A DNA stretch of 64,000 nucleotides from Legionellaceae bacterium (GCA_020831865.1 JAFIFT010000005.1:176497-240496); one strand, 5' to 3'. Counted from the stretch's first letter, positions 44,672 through 55,527 are shown. Numbers and translations: made by a program. The notes: generated from the letters alone by a model not told the origin.

Positions 44672-45559
44672 TTACCCCTGATGTTTAGATTCCCAACCCA
44701 GTTTAATCCGTAAGGTATCATAATAGACATAATCCAGCGGATGCAAGAGGTGTAATTGCTGGGCGTTTTTGGTGACCGTCAATATTTGTCCGGGGCGTGC
44801 GATCTGCGATTCATGGCCGTCACAGCTGATCCGCAGCTCACTTTCATTGCGCTCACTGATCACAAGCTCTATCTGTGCGTCACCATCGACGACCAGGGGA
44901 CGTGAGCTGAGGCTATGGGAAAACATGGGGACCAGTAACAGGGCATTCAGTTGCGGGTGCATGATGGGCCCTCCTGCCGATAAGGCATAGGCCGTGGAGC
45001 CAGTCGGGGTCGAGACGATGAGGCCATCGGAGCGATAGCGGCAGACAAATTGTTGATTAATGAATACCTCAAATTCAATGAGGTGGGTTTCATTACCCCG
45101 GCTTAAAACAACATCATTGAGGGCATCGCCACGAAAAAAGCCATTGGCGTCACCCGAGAGACGGCTTTGCAGCAAAAAGCGATGCTCCTCCTGATACTGA
45201 CCTTGCAAAACCGCCAATAATTGCTGCTCCAGACTTTGCGGCAGAATATCCGTGAGAAAGCCCAGACGGCCACGGTTGATGCCAATGACCGGGACGTTGA
45301 CTTTGATGGCCATACGGGCGGCAGACAGCAGGCTGCCATCTCCGCCCACGACCACAATCAAATCGAGTTTTTTTCCCATCTCATCGCGCTTGAGGGTGGG
45401 TATATTGATGGAAAAATGATCGGCGGTATCTTCGTCCAGCCAGGCTTCTATGTTCTGTTTTTGCAGAAAATCGGTCAGTCGCAGCAGAGTTTCGTGCACT
45501 TCCTGATTAGCCCGGTGTTGCCGGGCATAGAGTATGACGCGTTGAAAAAGCTGCTTCAT
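44672..45559 (-). CDS. nadK: NAD kinase
   Basis: 295 residues. [11 protein letters not shown] near residue 70, [21 protein letters not shown] and [16 protein letters not shown] are the four conserved blocks. The enzyme phosphorylates NAD to NADP in the cytoplasm. Lies between typA (5 bases) and recN (3 bases) in one operon. Confidence 0.96.
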   Translation of the reverse strand: MKQLFQRVILYARQHRANQEVHETLLRLTDFLQKQNIEAWLDEDTADHFSINIPTLKRDEMGKKLDLIVVVGGDGSLLSAARMAIKVNVPVIGINRGRLGFLTDILPQSLEQQLLAVLQGQYQEEHRFLLQSRLSGDANGFFRGDALNDVVLSRGNETHLIEFEVFINQQFVCRYRSDGLIVSTPTGSTAYALSAGGPIMHPQLNALLLVPMFSHSLSSRPLVVDGDAQIELVISERNESELRISCDGHESQIARPGQILTVTKNAQQLHLLHPLDYVYYDTLRIKLGWESKHQG

Positions 45560-45564
45560 GCGGA

Positions 45565-47388
45565 TTATTCCTCTTTGTGCGCTCGCGAAGTACGTTTGCG
45601 CTCGTGTTCCTTGAGTTCTTTTTTACGCAGACGGATATTGACCGGCGTGACTTCTACCAGCTCATCGTCATCAATAAACTCCAGCGCCTGTTCCAGGGAA
45701 AGTTTGATCGGTGGTGTGAGCAAAATATTTTCATCCGTCCCGGACGCCCGCATGTTGGTTAATTGTTTTTCTTTGGTGACATTCACCACCAGATCATTGT
45801 CCCGGGAATGAATGCCGACAATCATCCCCTCATAGCATTCGGTTTGCGGATCAATGAACAGGCGGCCGCGTTCCTGCAAATTAAAGAGCGCGAAGGCGCG
45901 CGCCGCGCCGTTGCAATTGGCAATCAGGACGCCATTATTGCGTTTGCCAATACGACCCTTGACGGCAGGGCCATAATGATCGAAGACATGATAATTCAAA
46001 CCGGTGCCCGAGGTACAGGAGAGAAATTCGGTATGAAAACCAATCAACCCCCGGGTGGGAATCAGATAGTCCAGACGCACTCGTCCCTTGCCGTCCGGTA
46101 TCATATTCTGCAGTTCGCCCTTACGTTCTCCCAGCTTTTCCATGATCGAACCCTGATGCTGTTCTTCAACATCGACGGTGAGCTGTTCATAGGGTTCCTG
46201 TTTTTCTCCCTCAACATCCCGCATGATCACTTCAGGACGGGAAATCGCCAGTTCATAGCCTTCGCGGCGCATATTTTCGATTAAGATCGATAAGTGTAAT
46301 TCGCCGCGGCCCGAGACTTTGAATTTGTCAGGATCTTCGGTTTCCTCTACCCGCAAGGCAACATTATGCAGCAGTTCAGTGTCCAGACGCTCGCGCAGTT
46401 TGCGGCTGGTGACATACTTGCCTTCCTTGCCGGCAAAGGGGGCGTCATTGACTTGAAAGGTCATGCTGATCGTGGGTTCATCTACCGTCAGAGGCGGCAG
46501 CGCCTCTACCTGTTGCGGATCGCAGATGGTATCGGAGATATTAAGTTTTTCAATACCGGTAATGGCGATAATATCGCCAGCGCGGGCGTTGCTGACTTCG
46601 ACCCGATCCAGCCCTTTAAAGCCGAGAATTTGCAGCAGACGGCCACTGCGGGTTTCGCCATTCTTATCGATGATTTTAACGGGCGCTTTGCTGCTGATTT
46701 GTCCGCGGTTCACGCGGCCAATGCCGATGGTGCCAACGTAGGAAGAATAATCCAGTGACGTAATTTGCATTTGGAACGGACCGTTTTCATCGACTGCCGG
46801 CGGTGCGACTTTCTCGATAATGGTCGATAGGAGGGGATCCATGGTCGTGCTTTCGTCTTCCAGCTCTAACTGGGCAAAACCATTGAGCGCGGATGCGTAA
46901 ATGATGGGAAAATCCAATTGCTCATCTGTGGCACCCAGATTATCGAAGAGATCAAAGACCTGATCAATCACCCAGTGCGGCCGTGCGCCGGGGCGATCGA
47001 TTTTATTCACCACGACGATAGGTTTTAAGCCTTGCGCAAAGGCTTTCTGGGTGACAAAGCGGGTTTGCGGCATGGGGCCATCCACGGCGTCAACCAGGAG
47101 CAATACGCTGTCGACCATCGACAGAATGCGTTCCACTTCGCCGCCAAAATCCGCATGGCCAGGTGTGTCTACGATATTGATCTGGTAGCCCTGCCAGTGT
47201 ACGCAGGTGTTTTTCGCCAGAATGGTAATGCCGCGTTCTTTTTCCAGGGCATTGGAGTCCATCATGCGTTCCACATGGGGCGCACGTTCATTGAGCGTAC
47301 CGGTTTGTTGCAAGAGTTTATCGACCAGAGTGGTTTTACCATGGTCTACGTGCGCGATAATCGCGATATTGCGAATTTTTTCAATCAT
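45565..47388 (-). CDS. typA: Ribosome-associated GTPase BipA/TypA
   Basis: 607 residues, full length. G1 [10 protein letters not shown]3 D-T-P-G-H-A-D-F, G4 N-K-I-D, then EF-G-like domains and the TypA-specific C-terminal domain ([18 protein letters not shown]). It acts in 50S assembly at low temperature and stress. First gene of typA-nadK-recN. Confidence 0.97.
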   Translation of the reverse strand: MIEKIRNIAIIAHVDHGKTTLVDKLLQQTGTLNERAPHVERMMDSNALEKERGITILAKNTCVHWQGYQINIVDTPGHADFGGEVERILSMVDSVLLLVDAVDGPMPQTRFVTQKAFAQGLKPIVVVNKIDRPGARPHWVIDQVFDLFDNLGATDEQLDFPIIYASALNGFAQLELEDESTTMDPLLSTIIEKVAPPAVDENGPFQMQITSLDYSSYVGTIGIGRVNRGQISSKAPVKIIDKNGETRSGRLLQILGFKGLDRVEVSNARAGDIIAITGIEKLNISDTICDPQQVEALPPLTVDEPTISMTFQVNDAPFAGKEGKYVTSRKLRERLDTELLHNVALRVEETEDPDKFKVSGRGELHLSILIENMRREGYELAISRPEVIMRDVEGEKQEPYEQLTVDVEEQHQGSIMEKLGERKGELQNMIPDGKGRVRLDYLIPTRGLIGFHTEFLSCTSGTGLNYHVFDHYGPAVKGRIGKRNNGVLIANCNGAARAFALFNLQERGRLFIDPQTECYEGMIVGIHSRDNDLVVNVTKEKQLTNMRASGTDENILLTPPIKLSLEQALEFIDDDELVEVTPVNIRLRKKELKEHERKRTSRAHKEE

Positions 47389-47450
47389 TAAAGGGCCTAT
47401 TTTTCGGGTACAATCAGGTGTGGTGATTGTGGCTGCGTTGTTTGGTTGGG

Positions 47451-48422
47451 CTAGATTGTACAGGAATTTTCAATAAACCGCATCATAGTTTGCTGAAGTT
47501 GGACAATATTTGCAGCCTGCATGGCCTGAAGGATGGCCGTGTCGCTTAAAATCGTGCGAAAGTAGTATTTGAGCAGTGAACGGCTTTGCAAAAGCGCTTT
47601 GTGTTCACTCTCCAGACAGGCTAGTCCATCGATATGTTCCAGAAACAGTGTGATGCGTTGCGGCAAGTTGACTTCGCCTGGTTGGCCGGTGAGCAAGCTC
47701 TGGTACAGCCAGGGTTTTCCGGTGCCGGCCCGGCCTATCATGTAGCCGTCACAGGCGGTTTGGGCAATACAGTGTTGCAGACTTTGGGCACAGGCAATAT
47801 CCCCGTTGGCTATCACAGGAATGCTGAGCTGCTGCTTGATAGCGGCTATGGCCTGCCAACGGCAGGCCTGGGCGTAATCATCTGCTACGGAGCGGCCATG
47901 CACAATGAGGGCATCGGCGCCGGCCTCGGCAATGGCCTGTGCCAATCGCAGGGAGTGATCCGGGCCGTGCAGACGTATTTTCACGCTAAGCGGAATGGTT
48001 AGCGCCTGTTTGACGCTCTGGACGATGCGCAGCAGCTTGGCGGGTTCGTCAAGCAAGGCACTGCCGGCCCCTTTTTTGCGAATTTTACGCTTGGGACAGC
48101 CGCAGTTGATATCAATGAGATCTGCTCCCCATTCGGCCAGTTTCTGGGCCGCATCGGCCATCAGTACCGGATCCTGTCCGGCAATTTGGCAGGCCAGGCG
48201 CGGTTCTTTATCACTACGATAGAGAAAGCGTGAGCCTGGGCGGTCTTTGTGCACCACATCATAGGCGGACATCATTTCACTGACACAGTAGGCTGGGTAG
48301 TGAAACTGAGCGAATAAGGCGCGAAAGGGAGCGCAGCTATAGCCTGCCAAAGGCCCCTGGATCAGGCGGTTGGGCAGTTGGAGTGAACCAATATGCCAGG
48401 ATTGGTGAATAAAGCTTGTCAT
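47451..48422 (-). CDS. tRNA-dihydrouridine synthase family protein
   Basis: 323 residues from the ATG at 48422; a TTG seven codons upstream (48443) is the alternative. TIM-barrel flavoprotein with P-L-A-G-Y-S-C-A-P-F-R, CVSEMMSAYD, I-D-I-N-C-G-C-P (catalytic Cys after the CGCP loop) and ALIVHGRS. It reduces a uridine in the tRNA D-loop. The K-K-G-A-G-S-A-L-L segment is nearest to DusB, but the N-terminus diverges, so the subfamily is left open. Confidence 0.85.
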   Translation of the reverse strand: MTSFIHQSWHIGSLQLPNRLIQGPLAGYSCAPFRALFAQFHYPAYCVSEMMSAYDVVHKDRPGSRFLYRSDKEPRLACQIAGQDPVLMADAAQKLAEWGADLIDINCGCPKRKIRKKGAGSALLDEPAKLLRIVQSVKQALTIPLSVKIRLHGPDHSLRLAQAIAEAGADALIVHGRSVADDYAQACRWQAIAAIKQQLSIPVIANGDIACAQSLQHCIAQTACDGYMIGRAGTGKPWLYQSLLTGQPGEVNLPQRITLFLEHIDGLACLESEHKALLQSRSLLKYYFRTILSDTAILQAMQAANIVQLQQTMMRFIENSCTI

Positions 48423-48485
48423 AGGACTTTCATCAGGACTCAATCTTCGCTAGTCTAGCATAATGTCAGCAATAAGGGAGTACGG

Positions 48486-48923
48486 GTGCACAGAAAGCCT
48501 GAGAAATATGATTTGAGTCCTGTACAGATGATCACGATTGCCATGGCCCACCGCAAGGCAGCAAGGCACCTCCTGGCTGAGCCGGATGTGGCGCAGGCTG
48601 AGGCGCTCATGCCAGTAACCAGTTTGCTCTATCTGGCAATCGAACTGACCTTAAAAGCCTACGTGTTGCAGGATTATCAACGTTTGCCGCCGCTTAAGGG
48701 CTTGTTGAACTGGTATGAACAGGCGGAGTGGCTTGAATTGTCACGGGAAGAACGCGAGCTGCTCAAACAGCTTGGTCAGCAGCAAGCCTTTGCCAAAGCG
48801 CTTGACTACGCCCTGTGGGACAATCCACAGCAATTACAGGTTTTTGCCCATCGACTGTTGAACATACACCAGCGTCTGCTCGATCAAATGCCGTTAGAAT
48901 TGCATCCGGACTATTGGTCTTAG
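48486..48923 (+). CDS. Hypothetical HEPN-like helical protein
   Basis: 145 residues from GTG 48486 with AAGGGAG upstream. All-helical. MITIAMAHRKAARHLL and SLLYLAIELTLKAYVLQDY look like the two helices of HEPN/AbiV-type domains, where E-x-x-x-K pairs occur, but the RNase motif R-x4-6-H is not evident. No partner nucleotidyltransferase is adjacent. Function unknown. Confidence 0.6.
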   Translation: MHRKPEKYDLSPVQMITIAMAHRKAARHLLAEPDVAQAEALMPVTSLLYLAIELTLKAYVLQDYQRLPPLKGLLNWYEQAEWLELSREERELLKQLGQQQAFAKALDYALWDNPQQLQVFAHRLLNIHQRLLDQMPLELHPDYWS

Positions 48924-49027
48924 GCAGCGGGCCTATTCTGTTCGCCGCTGATTTTTGCTACAGTATTCCCCTGACCGGCCTTTCAGGCTGCATACGCTAT
49001 TCTTGGCAGGGATGAGGAGACAATTCA

Positions 49028-49954
49028 ATGGGTTTATTAGTCAATGGTGTCTGGCATGATCAATGGTATGACACGAAAAAAAACGATGGGAAATTTGTGC
49101 GTGATGCCTCGCGTTTTCGTGCGCAGATAGCAGTGGACTCCGCGCATCCGCCTGAACCTCATCGCTACCATCTTTATGTGTCCCATGCCTGCCCCTGGGC
49201 GCATCGAACTTTGATCTTTCGTGAACTAAAAGGATTGCAGGAGCTTATTTCCGTGTCTGTCGTGCATCCCCATATGCGTGAACAGGGTTGGGAGCTCAAG
49301 GATGAGCGGGGACAAAGCAGTGATGCCCTCTATGGTTTTGATTATCTGCATCAGTTGTACTGCAAGGCGCAGCCGGATTACTCTGGTCGGGTAACGGTTC
49401 CGGTGTTGTGGGACAAGAAAAAAGAAACCATTGTCAATAACGAGTCGGCAGACATTATTCGCATTTTTAATGACGCATTTAATGGCTTGACGGGTGATCA
49501 ACAGGATTTTTACCCCCAGGCCCTGCGTGCAGACATTGATGAGATCAATGCGATTATTTATCATAAAGTCAATAATGGGGTGTACCGGTGCGGTTTTGCC
49601 ACCACCCAGGAAGCTTATGAAGAAGCCTTTCTGGAACTTTTTGAAACCCTGGATCGGATGGAACATCGCTTGAGTCATCAATCATGGCTGGTCGGTGACA
49701 CCCTGACCGAGGCCGATTGGCGATTTTTTACGACTCTGATTCGTTTTGATGCCGTGTATTTTGGCCATTTTAAGACTAATCGCCGCCGGATTATCGATTA
49801 TCCGGCACTCAGTGCCTATGTCAACCGGCTCTACCATCATCCGGCTGTGGCCAACACGGTGCATTGGGATCATATCAAGCAGCATTACTATTACAGTCAT
49901 ACGACGATTAATCCGACGCAGATCGTACCGCTGGGTCCGGAACGTCTGTTTTAA
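49028..49954 (+). CDS. Glutathionyl-hydroquinone reductase / omega-type GST (YqjG/ECM4 family)
   Basis: 308 residues. Y-V-S-H-A-C-P-W-A-H-R-T-L-I contains the nucleophilic Cys of this family. N-N-E-S-A-D-I-I-R-I-F and D-W-R-F-F-T-T-L-I-R-F-D-A-V-Y match the GSH site and C-terminal domain. It reduces glutathionyl-hydroquinones in the cytoplasm. The E. coli protein is 328 residues. GAGGAGACA precedes the ATG. Confidence 0.92.
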   Translation: MGLLVNGVWHDQWYDTKKNDGKFVRDASRFRAQIAVDSAHPPEPHRYHLYVSHACPWAHRTLIFRELKGLQELISVSVVHPHMREQGWELKDERGQSSDALYGFDYLHQLYCKAQPDYSGRVTVPVLWDKKKETIVNNESADIIRIFNDAFNGLTGDQQDFYPQALRADIDEINAIIYHKVNNGVYRCGFATTQEAYEEAFLELFETLDRMEHRLSHQSWLVGDTLTEADWRFFTTLIRFDAVYFGHFKTNRRRIIDYPALSAYVNRLYHHPAVANTVHWDHIKQHYYYSHTTINPTQIVPLGPERLF

Positions 49955-50050
49955 CGCTACGCCTGTTCGCGGTCGTCAGGATATTCAGGTTCGCTCGGAG
50001 ATAACAAGGCGTAGTTTCAGGTATATTGAGTCTCATAAAAGGAGAAGGGC

Positions 50051-50536
50051 ATGCCATCTTTTGACGTGGTAAGTGAAGTCAATCTGGTCGAGTTACGCCA
50101 TGCAGTAGAAAATACGCAGCGGGAAATTGCCACCCGATTTGATTTTCGCAATGTATTGGCGGAGGTTGAGCTCAATGAGCTCACGGTGCATCTGAAGTCG
50201 GAATCTGATTTTCAGGTCAGGCAAATGGAAGATATTTTTCGTAATCAGTGTGTCCGCCGTCATGTCAGTACTGAAGGGGTGGAAATGGAAGATGCTCCGG
50301 TGCATAGCGGAAGAACCTTTAGTCTTAGCCTGACCTTCAAACAAGGAATTGAGTCCGCTGAAGCTAAAAAAATTATCAAAATAATCAAAGAGAACAAGCT
50401 GAAAGTACAGGCCGCTATCCAAGGGGATAAGATCAGGGTGAGCGGAAAGAAACGGGATGATCTGCAAGCCTGCATTAGCGTATTAAAAAATAGCGAGCAG
50501 AGTTTGCCGTTGCAGTTTGAGAACTTTCGCGACTGA
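50051..50536 (+). CDS. yajQ: YajQ family nucleotide-binding protein
   Basis: 161 residues. P-S-F-D-V-V-S-E-V and E-N-T-Q-R-E-I-A-T-R-F-D-F-R, K-I-V/I-K-I-I-K and D-K-I-R-V-S-G-K-K-R-D-D-L-Q are hallmark blocks. Two RRM-like halves. In Xanthomonas the homologue binds cyclic di-GMP; in E. coli it binds nucleotides or tRNA. Ribosome-binding site AAGGAGA. Confidence 0.94.
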   Translation: MPSFDVVSEVNLVELRHAVENTQREIATRFDFRNVLAEVELNELTVHLKSESDFQVRQMEDIFRNQCVRRHVSTEGVEMEDAPVHSGRTFSLSLTFKQGIESAEAKKIIKIIKENKLKVQAAIQGDKIRVSGKKRDDLQACISVLKNSEQSLPLQFENFRD

Positions 50537-50705
50537 GCCCCGTTTTTGTGGCATCTTGAGCGGTAATCTGCCCCTGTACTGACCCATACGGCAGCCGCTA
50601 AATGTTTGTAATATGCGCAAAGTATACTATGATTAGACGTATAGGTAGTGATTGTCCTGGCTGAACCAAAAACAAGTGATGATAAGGAGGAGATCGTTGT
50701 TGAGA

Positions 50706-50757
50706 GGCGGTGTGTAGACCTGGTAAACAGGGAACCTGAAGTCTCCCACAGATCGCC
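50706..50757. other. Extended imperfect hairpin before the lipoprotein gene
   Basis: Nested complementary blocks GGCG/CGCC, TGTG/CACA, AGAC/GTCT and CTG/CAG fold 50706-50757 into one long stem with internal loops. A -10-like TATACT (50623-50628) lies upstream but without a good -35. It may be a leader element or small RNA for the gene at 50863, or coincidence. The remaining bases of 50537-50862 hold no supported gene. Confidence 0.35.
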
Positions 50758-50862
50758 GCATTAGAGTGAAGTTAGGGCTCAGACGAACAGGCAATTGCTA
50801 TCTGCTTATTTGGTTTGACCAGGATGACCGATGCCATCGGCCATCCTCCGTGCTGGGGGCTC

Positions 50863-51096
50863 ATGGTGAAATCAGTACTGATCATGATGTGCGCAATCAG
50901 TCTCGGCGCGCTCTCTACAGCTTGTCTGCGGGCACCCAGTGATGAGCTGTCACAATTGAGACCCGTTCCGGATCAGGTCTATGCGGTAAAATATTACGGC
51001 TTTAGGCCCTATTGGTCCAATGCGCATTGGCGCCACCCCCTTACTGATTCCGCCAACAGCAGCCTATCAGGAAACAGGGGGGGGCAAGCGTTCTGA
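50863..51096 (+). CDS. Small putative lipoprotein
   Basis: 77 residues from ATG 50863. The signal-like start (VKSVLIMMCAISLGALSTAC) ends at a Cys with Ser-Thr-Ala before it, a weak lipobox. The rest is short, with Y-A-V-K-Y-Y-G-F-R-P-Y-W, and low complexity at the end. An upstream GTG/ATG region is less likely because it adds a non-signal leader. Ends 9 bases from the efp stop on the opposite strand. Not recognised. Confidence 0.45.
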   Translation: MVKSVLIMMCAISLGALSTACLRAPSDELSQLRPVPDQVYAVKYYGFRPYWSNAHWRHPLTDSANSSLSGNRGGQAF

Positions 51097-51104
51097 TGTC
51101 AGGT

Positions 51105-51677
51105 CTATGCTTCTTTTGCGCGTGCTACGTACTCACCTTTTCGGGTATCGACTTTGATAAGCTCACCGGTTTGCACAAACAGTGGGACGCGCACCACGGC
51201 TCCGGTTTCCAGAGTAGCCGGTTTTCCGCCCCCACCGGAGGTATCACCCCGTACCCCCGGATCGGTTTCGGTAATTTTTAAGACGACAAAGTTGGGCGGG
51301 GATACTTGAATGGCTTGATTGTTCCACAGCGTGACGACACAGATATCCTGTTCTTTTAACCAGGGTTTCGCTTCACTGATAGCGGCTTCGGCTATCGCAT
51401 ACTGTTCAAAATTTTCAGGCTGCATAAAGTGCCAGAGTTCACCGTCATAATAGAGAAATTGCATTTCAACATCCATCACATCGGCGGCAGGAAAGGATTC
51501 ACCTGATTTATAGGTACGCTCTACTACCCGGCCTGTTTTCAGATTGCGAATTTTCAAGCGGGTAAAGGCCTGCCCCTTACCCGGCTTTACAAATTCACAC
51601 TCCACAATGGAACAGGGGGCCTCATCCACCATAATCTTCAGGCCATTTTTCAATTCATTGGTGCTGTAATTTGCCAT
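51105..51677 (-). CDS. efp: Elongation factor P
   Basis: 190 residues, three OB-like domains. The loop K-P-G-K-G-Q-A-F near residue 31-38 carries the lysine that EpmA/EpmB modify by beta-lysylation. EF-P rescues ribosomes stalled at polyproline. epmB is divergent, 55 bases away, the usual pairing. Confidence 0.97.
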   Translation of the reverse strand: MANYSTNELKNGLKIMVDEAPCSIVECEFVKPGKGQAFTRLKIRNLKTGRVVERTYKSGESFPAADVMDVEMQFLYYDGELWHFMQPENFEQYAIAEAAISEAKPWLKEQDICVVTLWNNQAIQVSPPNFVVLKITETDPGVRGDTSGGGGKPATLETGAVVRVPLFVQTGELIKVDTRKGEYVARAKEA

Positions 51678-51732
51678 TGCTTCTCCATTGTCGAAAGGGT
51701 CTCAACATTTATGCGGCGCGCTGTCTTGAGCT

Positions 51733-52764
51733 TTGTCCGCTTTTTCGCTACAGTTCGCGCAGTTTATCAAGAACCCTTTCAGATTGCGAGATACTGTGCA
51801 ACGTTGGCAACAAATTTTAGCGGATGGTTTTGGCAGCGCAAGCGCCCTGCTGGAGTATTTACATATCGTCCCGGCCGATGATACGGCGCTTGCCGAACAG
51901 ACCTTTCCCACCCGGGTCCCCCGCGGCTTCGCACAGCGGATGGAAGCCGGGAATCGGAGGGATCCGCTGCTGCTGCAAGTCTTGGCCCAGGGGCAGGAAA
52001 TGCTTGAGACTGAGGGCTACCTGGAGGATCCGCTGGCAGAAAAAGCGCATAATCCGGTTGCCGGCTTGATTCATAAATATCAGGGGCGGGTGTTGATTAC
52101 CTTTGCTGGTGCCTGTGCGGTGCATTGCCGCTATTGTTTCAGGCGACATTTCCCCTATCAGGCCAATAGTGTCAACCGCCACAATTGGGCCGCTCTGCTG
52201 GCTTATATTCATCAGGATAGCAGTATTCATGAGGTGATTTTAAGCGGGGGTGATCCCTTGCTGGCGGCGGATGCCCAGTGGCAGGATTTTCTTGAGCAAC
52301 TGCACGGGATTCGACACGTGAAAACCCTGCGCATTCATAGTCGAATACCGGTTGTGTTGCCCGAACGTCTCAGCGCTGACTGGCTAGCGCTGCTGGCGGC
52401 ATCTCCGCTGCACAAGGTGATGGTTTTGCACAGTAATCATGCGAATGAACTGAGCGAGCCGGTGGCCCGCGCGGTAGCCGATTTTAAGGCCATCGGCGGC
52501 CATGTTCTGAATCAGTCGGTGTTGCTGCGCCAGGTTAATGATACGGTACCCGCCCTACTGGCACTGAGCCATCGTCTTTTCGATATGGGGGTATTGCCAT
52601 ATTATCTGCATGTATTGGATAAAGTACGGGGGAGTGCGCACTTTGATCTGCCGCTGGCAAGAGCGCTGCAGCTGCACGAATTAATCCGTCGGCAATTGCC
52701 AGGATATTTGGTGCCACGCCTGGTGAGAGAAGAAGCGGGAGCCCCTTATAAAACACTCTGTTAA
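51733..52764 (+). CDS. epmB: EF-P beta-lysylation protein EpmB (lysine 2,3-aminomutase family)
   Basis: 343 residues if started at TTG 51733; no ATG lies nearby, and GTG 51796 is an alternative, so the start is uncertain. Radical SAM cluster C-A-V-H-C-R-Y-C-F-R-R-H-F at ~130, G-G-D-P-L and VMPYYLHVLDKV-like LPYYLHVLDKVRGSAHF. EpmB isomerises (S)-alpha-lysine to (R)-beta-lysine for EpmA. EpmA itself is not in the window. Confidence 0.94.
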   Translation: MSAFSLQFAQFIKNPFRLRDTVQRWQQILADGFGSASALLEYLHIVPADDTALAEQTFPTRVPRGFAQRMEAGNRRDPLLLQVLAQGQEMLETEGYLEDPLAEKAHNPVAGLIHKYQGRVLITFAGACAVHCRYCFRRHFPYQANSVNRHNWAALLAYIHQDSSIHEVILSGGDPLLAADAQWQDFLEQLHGIRHVKTLRIHSRIPVVLPERLSADWLALLAASPLHKVMVLHSNHANELSEPVARAVADFKAIGGHVLNQSVLLRQVNDTVPALLALSHRLFDMGVLPYYLHVLDKVRGSAHFDLPLARALQLHELIRRQLPGYLVPRLVREEAGAPYKTLC

Positions 52765-52869
52765 GCGATGCGTGCGGGTATTCCTGCCGCACTGCCAGTA
52801 AAAAAATTTCTCCTCGCCATTCAGGCGGTTTTACCGTTATACTGAATTGAATAACATTAACAAAAAGGG

Positions 52870-55314
52870 ATGGTTATGGCGCTGCTTTTATTTTTTGCCT
52901 ATGTGATATTCACATTATTGGTGCTTGCACGAGCTCTGGGGAAAGAGGTTTGGGAAGTCGGTTCCGTATTGTATTTATTGACGGCCACCTGGATAGTGGG
53001 TTTGCCCATGGTGCCGGGTCTGTTGCTGTGGCTGTTTGTTCTGGTGACGGTGCTGGTGAATCGTTTTGAGCCCCTGCGCCAGGCGATGAGTGATTTTTTC
53101 TATCAAAGAGCGCAAAACAGCATTCCCAAATTATCGCAAACGGAAGAAGAGGCGTTAAACGCCGGTGATACCTGGCTGGAGAAGGATATTTTTACCGGTA
53201 ATCCGGATTGGCAGAAAGTTAGCACGGTGAGTACAGAATTAACCGAGGAAGAGCGCGCGTTTCTGGAGAATGAAACCCAGCAACTGTGTGGCATGCTCGA
53301 TGAATGGTCGACCCGGCAGGAGCAGGATTTGCCGGAAAACGTCTGGACGTTCTTACGTGAAAAAGGCTTTTTTGGTCTGGTGATCAGCAAAGACTATGGC
53401 GGCAAGGGTTTTTCTGCCCGGGCGCATTCGGATGTGGTGATGAAAATTGCCACCCGCTGTGGGGTCGCGGCGGTAACGGTGATGGTGCCTAATTCTCTGG
53501 GGCCGGGTGAACTGTTGCATTTTTATGGAACGGAAAAGCAGAAAAAGCATTATTTGCCACGTTTGGCCAATGGTACCGATATTCCCTGTTTTGCCCTGAC
53601 CGAACCCGGTGCCGGCAGTGATGCCACGTCTATCAAGTCTGAGGCGCGGGTTGTGCAGAAAAAAGTGGAGGGCAAGCGTATTTTGGGCTTGGAACTGACC
53701 TTAAACAAAAGGTGGATTACCTTGTCACCGGTAGCGACCCTGATTGGTTTGGCGGTCAGCCTCAAAGATCCGGACGGTTTATTACAGGGAGAAGGCGAAG
53801 AAGGGATCACCTGTCTACTGATTGGCCGGGATACCGCCAATCTGGAAATTGGCAATCGCCACTTGCCGGCCGATCAACCCTTTATGAATGGAACCATCCG
53901 TGGTGATAATATTTTTGTGCCCATGGATGCCATTATTGGCGGCCAAAAAATGGCAGGACAAGGCTGGCGTATGCTGGTGGAGTGTTTGTCTATTGGCCGC
54001 TCTATCTCACTGCCGGCTCTGGCGGCGGCGTCTTCTTCGGTGTCTTATCTGACAACGGGCGCGTTTGCCCGCATTCGCCGTCAGTTTAATGTGGAAATCG
54101 GCCAGTTTGAAGGTGTTGAAGAAAAGCTGGCTGAAATTGCCGGTCTGAGTTATCTGATTAATGCGCTGCGTTTGTTAACGGTAGCGGCAGTTCAGGAACA
54201 TAAAAAGCCTTCAGTTGCCTCGGTCATTACCAAATATTTTAATACGGAGCTGGCTCGTATTGTGATCAATGATGCCATGGATGTGCATGCCGGTCGCAGT
54301 GTCGTCGTTGGGCCACGTAATTACCTCACCAGTCTGTATCAGGGGATTCCCATTTCCATTACGGTGGAGGGGGCGAATATTATGTCGCGTAATCTTTTGA
54401 TTTTTGGCCAGGGTTCTATCGCCTGTCATCCTTTTGTCCGCGAGGAGATTGGCGCTATCAGAGCGCAGGACAAGGCCGGTTTTCATCGTCTGATGTGGCA
54501 GCATATTCATTACTTCATGGGCAATATGGCCAAAACTCTGTTGTCGACCTGGACGGCAGGCTACTTGAGTCCTGCGCCGGCCAACCCTTTGAAACGCGGG
54601 TATCAGAAGGTCAATCGCTTGAGTTATGCCTTTGCCTGGCTGGCTGATTTATCGCTGATTGTGCTGGGTGGGGACTTAAAGCGTAAAGAACGGCTGTCTG
54701 CCCGTCTGGCCGATGGCTTGTCGTATTTGTATATGGCGATGGCTGCGTTGCGCTTGTATGAACAAAATGAGCAGCATGCGGATGAAAAACAGCATGCGCA
54801 GTGGGCGGTGAGCTATAGTCTGTATCGGGCGCAAAAAGCGATGCTGGATTTTTGCCAAAATCTTCCCTGGCCTGGCCTTGGTTTTCTGATCCGCCTGTTG
54901 GCTTTCCCGTTGGGTCAAACCATGCCCTATCCTACCGATGTTGCCGATCATAAGCTGGCGCGCCTGATGATGGGTAACAATCACTACCGGGACTGGATGA
55001 AGCAGTTTGTCTATCTTAGCGGGGATGCACAGCAACCAGTTGATCGCATGGAGGAAACCTTGCAAAAAATGATAGCCTCTCAGGCGCTATATGAAAAAAT
55101 CCCGGAATTAAAACGCTTTAAATTTGCCGAGTTGAAAGAAAAACTGGCCGAAAGGGTCGCTCGGGGCGAGCTGAGTCAGGCAGAAATGGATCAGCTGGTG
55201 GCGGTAGAGCATGCCCGCTGGGATGCGGTGCAAGTGGATGAATTTGCCTTTGACGCCATGAAAAAAGCGCGTTTTCATTCCGTGACCAGTGATCTGGCCA
55301 ATCCCCTCGATTAG
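52870..55314 (+). CDS. fadE: Acyl-CoA dehydrogenase FadE
   Basis: 814 residues, identical in length to E. coli FadE. Two N-terminal hydrophobic segments (~3-20, 40-60) precede the dehydrogenase domains. F-A-L-T-E-P-G-A-G-S-D-A contacts FAD; MDVHAGRSVVVGPRNYL and T-V-E-G-A-N-I-M-S-R-N-L contain conserved catalytic-domain blocks. First step of fatty-acid beta-oxidation at the inner membrane. Monocistronic. Confidence 0.95.
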   Translation: MVMALLLFFAYVIFTLLVLARALGKEVWEVGSVLYLLTATWIVGLPMVPGLLLWLFVLVTVLVNRFEPLRQAMSDFFYQRAQNSIPKLSQTEEEALNAGDTWLEKDIFTGNPDWQKVSTVSTELTEEERAFLENETQQLCGMLDEWSTRQEQDLPENVWTFLREKGFFGLVISKDYGGKGFSARAHSDVVMKIATRCGVAAVTVMVPNSLGPGELLHFYGTEKQKKHYLPRLANGTDIPCFALTEPGAGSDATSIKSEARVVQKKVEGKRILGLELTLNKRWITLSPVATLIGLAVSLKDPDGLLQGEGEEGITCLLIGRDTANLEIGNRHLPADQPFMNGTIRGDNIFVPMDAIIGGQKMAGQGWRMLVECLSIGRSISLPALAAASSSVSYLTTGAFARIRRQFNVEIGQFEGVEEKLAEIAGLSYLINALRLLTVAAVQEHKKPSVASVITKYFNTELARIVINDAMDVHAGRSVVVGPRNYLTSLYQGIPISITVEGANIMSRNLLIFGQGSIACHPFVREEIGAIRAQDKAGFHRLMWQHIHYFMGNMAKTLLSTWTAGYLSPAPANPLKRGYQKVNRLSYAFAWLADLSLIVLGGDLKRKERLSARLADGLSYLYMAMAALRLYEQNEQHADEKQHAQWAVSYSLYRAQKAMLDFCQNLPWPGLGFLIRLLAFPLGQTMPYPTDVADHKLARLMMGNNHYRDWMKQFVYLSGDAQQPVDRMEETLQKMIASQALYEKIPELKRFKFAELKEKLAERVARGELSQAEMDQLVAVEHARWDAVQVDEFAFDAMKKARFHSVTSDLANPLD

Positions 55315-55527
55315 CGGTGTGGGCCAGGGGATGAGCTGCTGTGCATTGCGGCGGCCCTCCCGGTTTTGGCACCATATCAGTACGGGATAATAGCAGCCAT
55401 GGTCTGAGTTGTAAAAAATCTGCAAAATTCAGCAGACACCTCGTCTGCTGCTGAGCGTCTTTTATTATTCTATACTTAGAAAGGTATACTATAGTCATGT
55501 TATGCAATCGAATGAGAGTCATGCCTT

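Noticed and set aside
50701..50740. Minus-strand match to the CTGTTTACCAGGTC segment of 4.5S SRP RNA
   Set aside because: The diagnostic GGAAGGAAGC apical loop is absent after the match, so it is a chance similarity.
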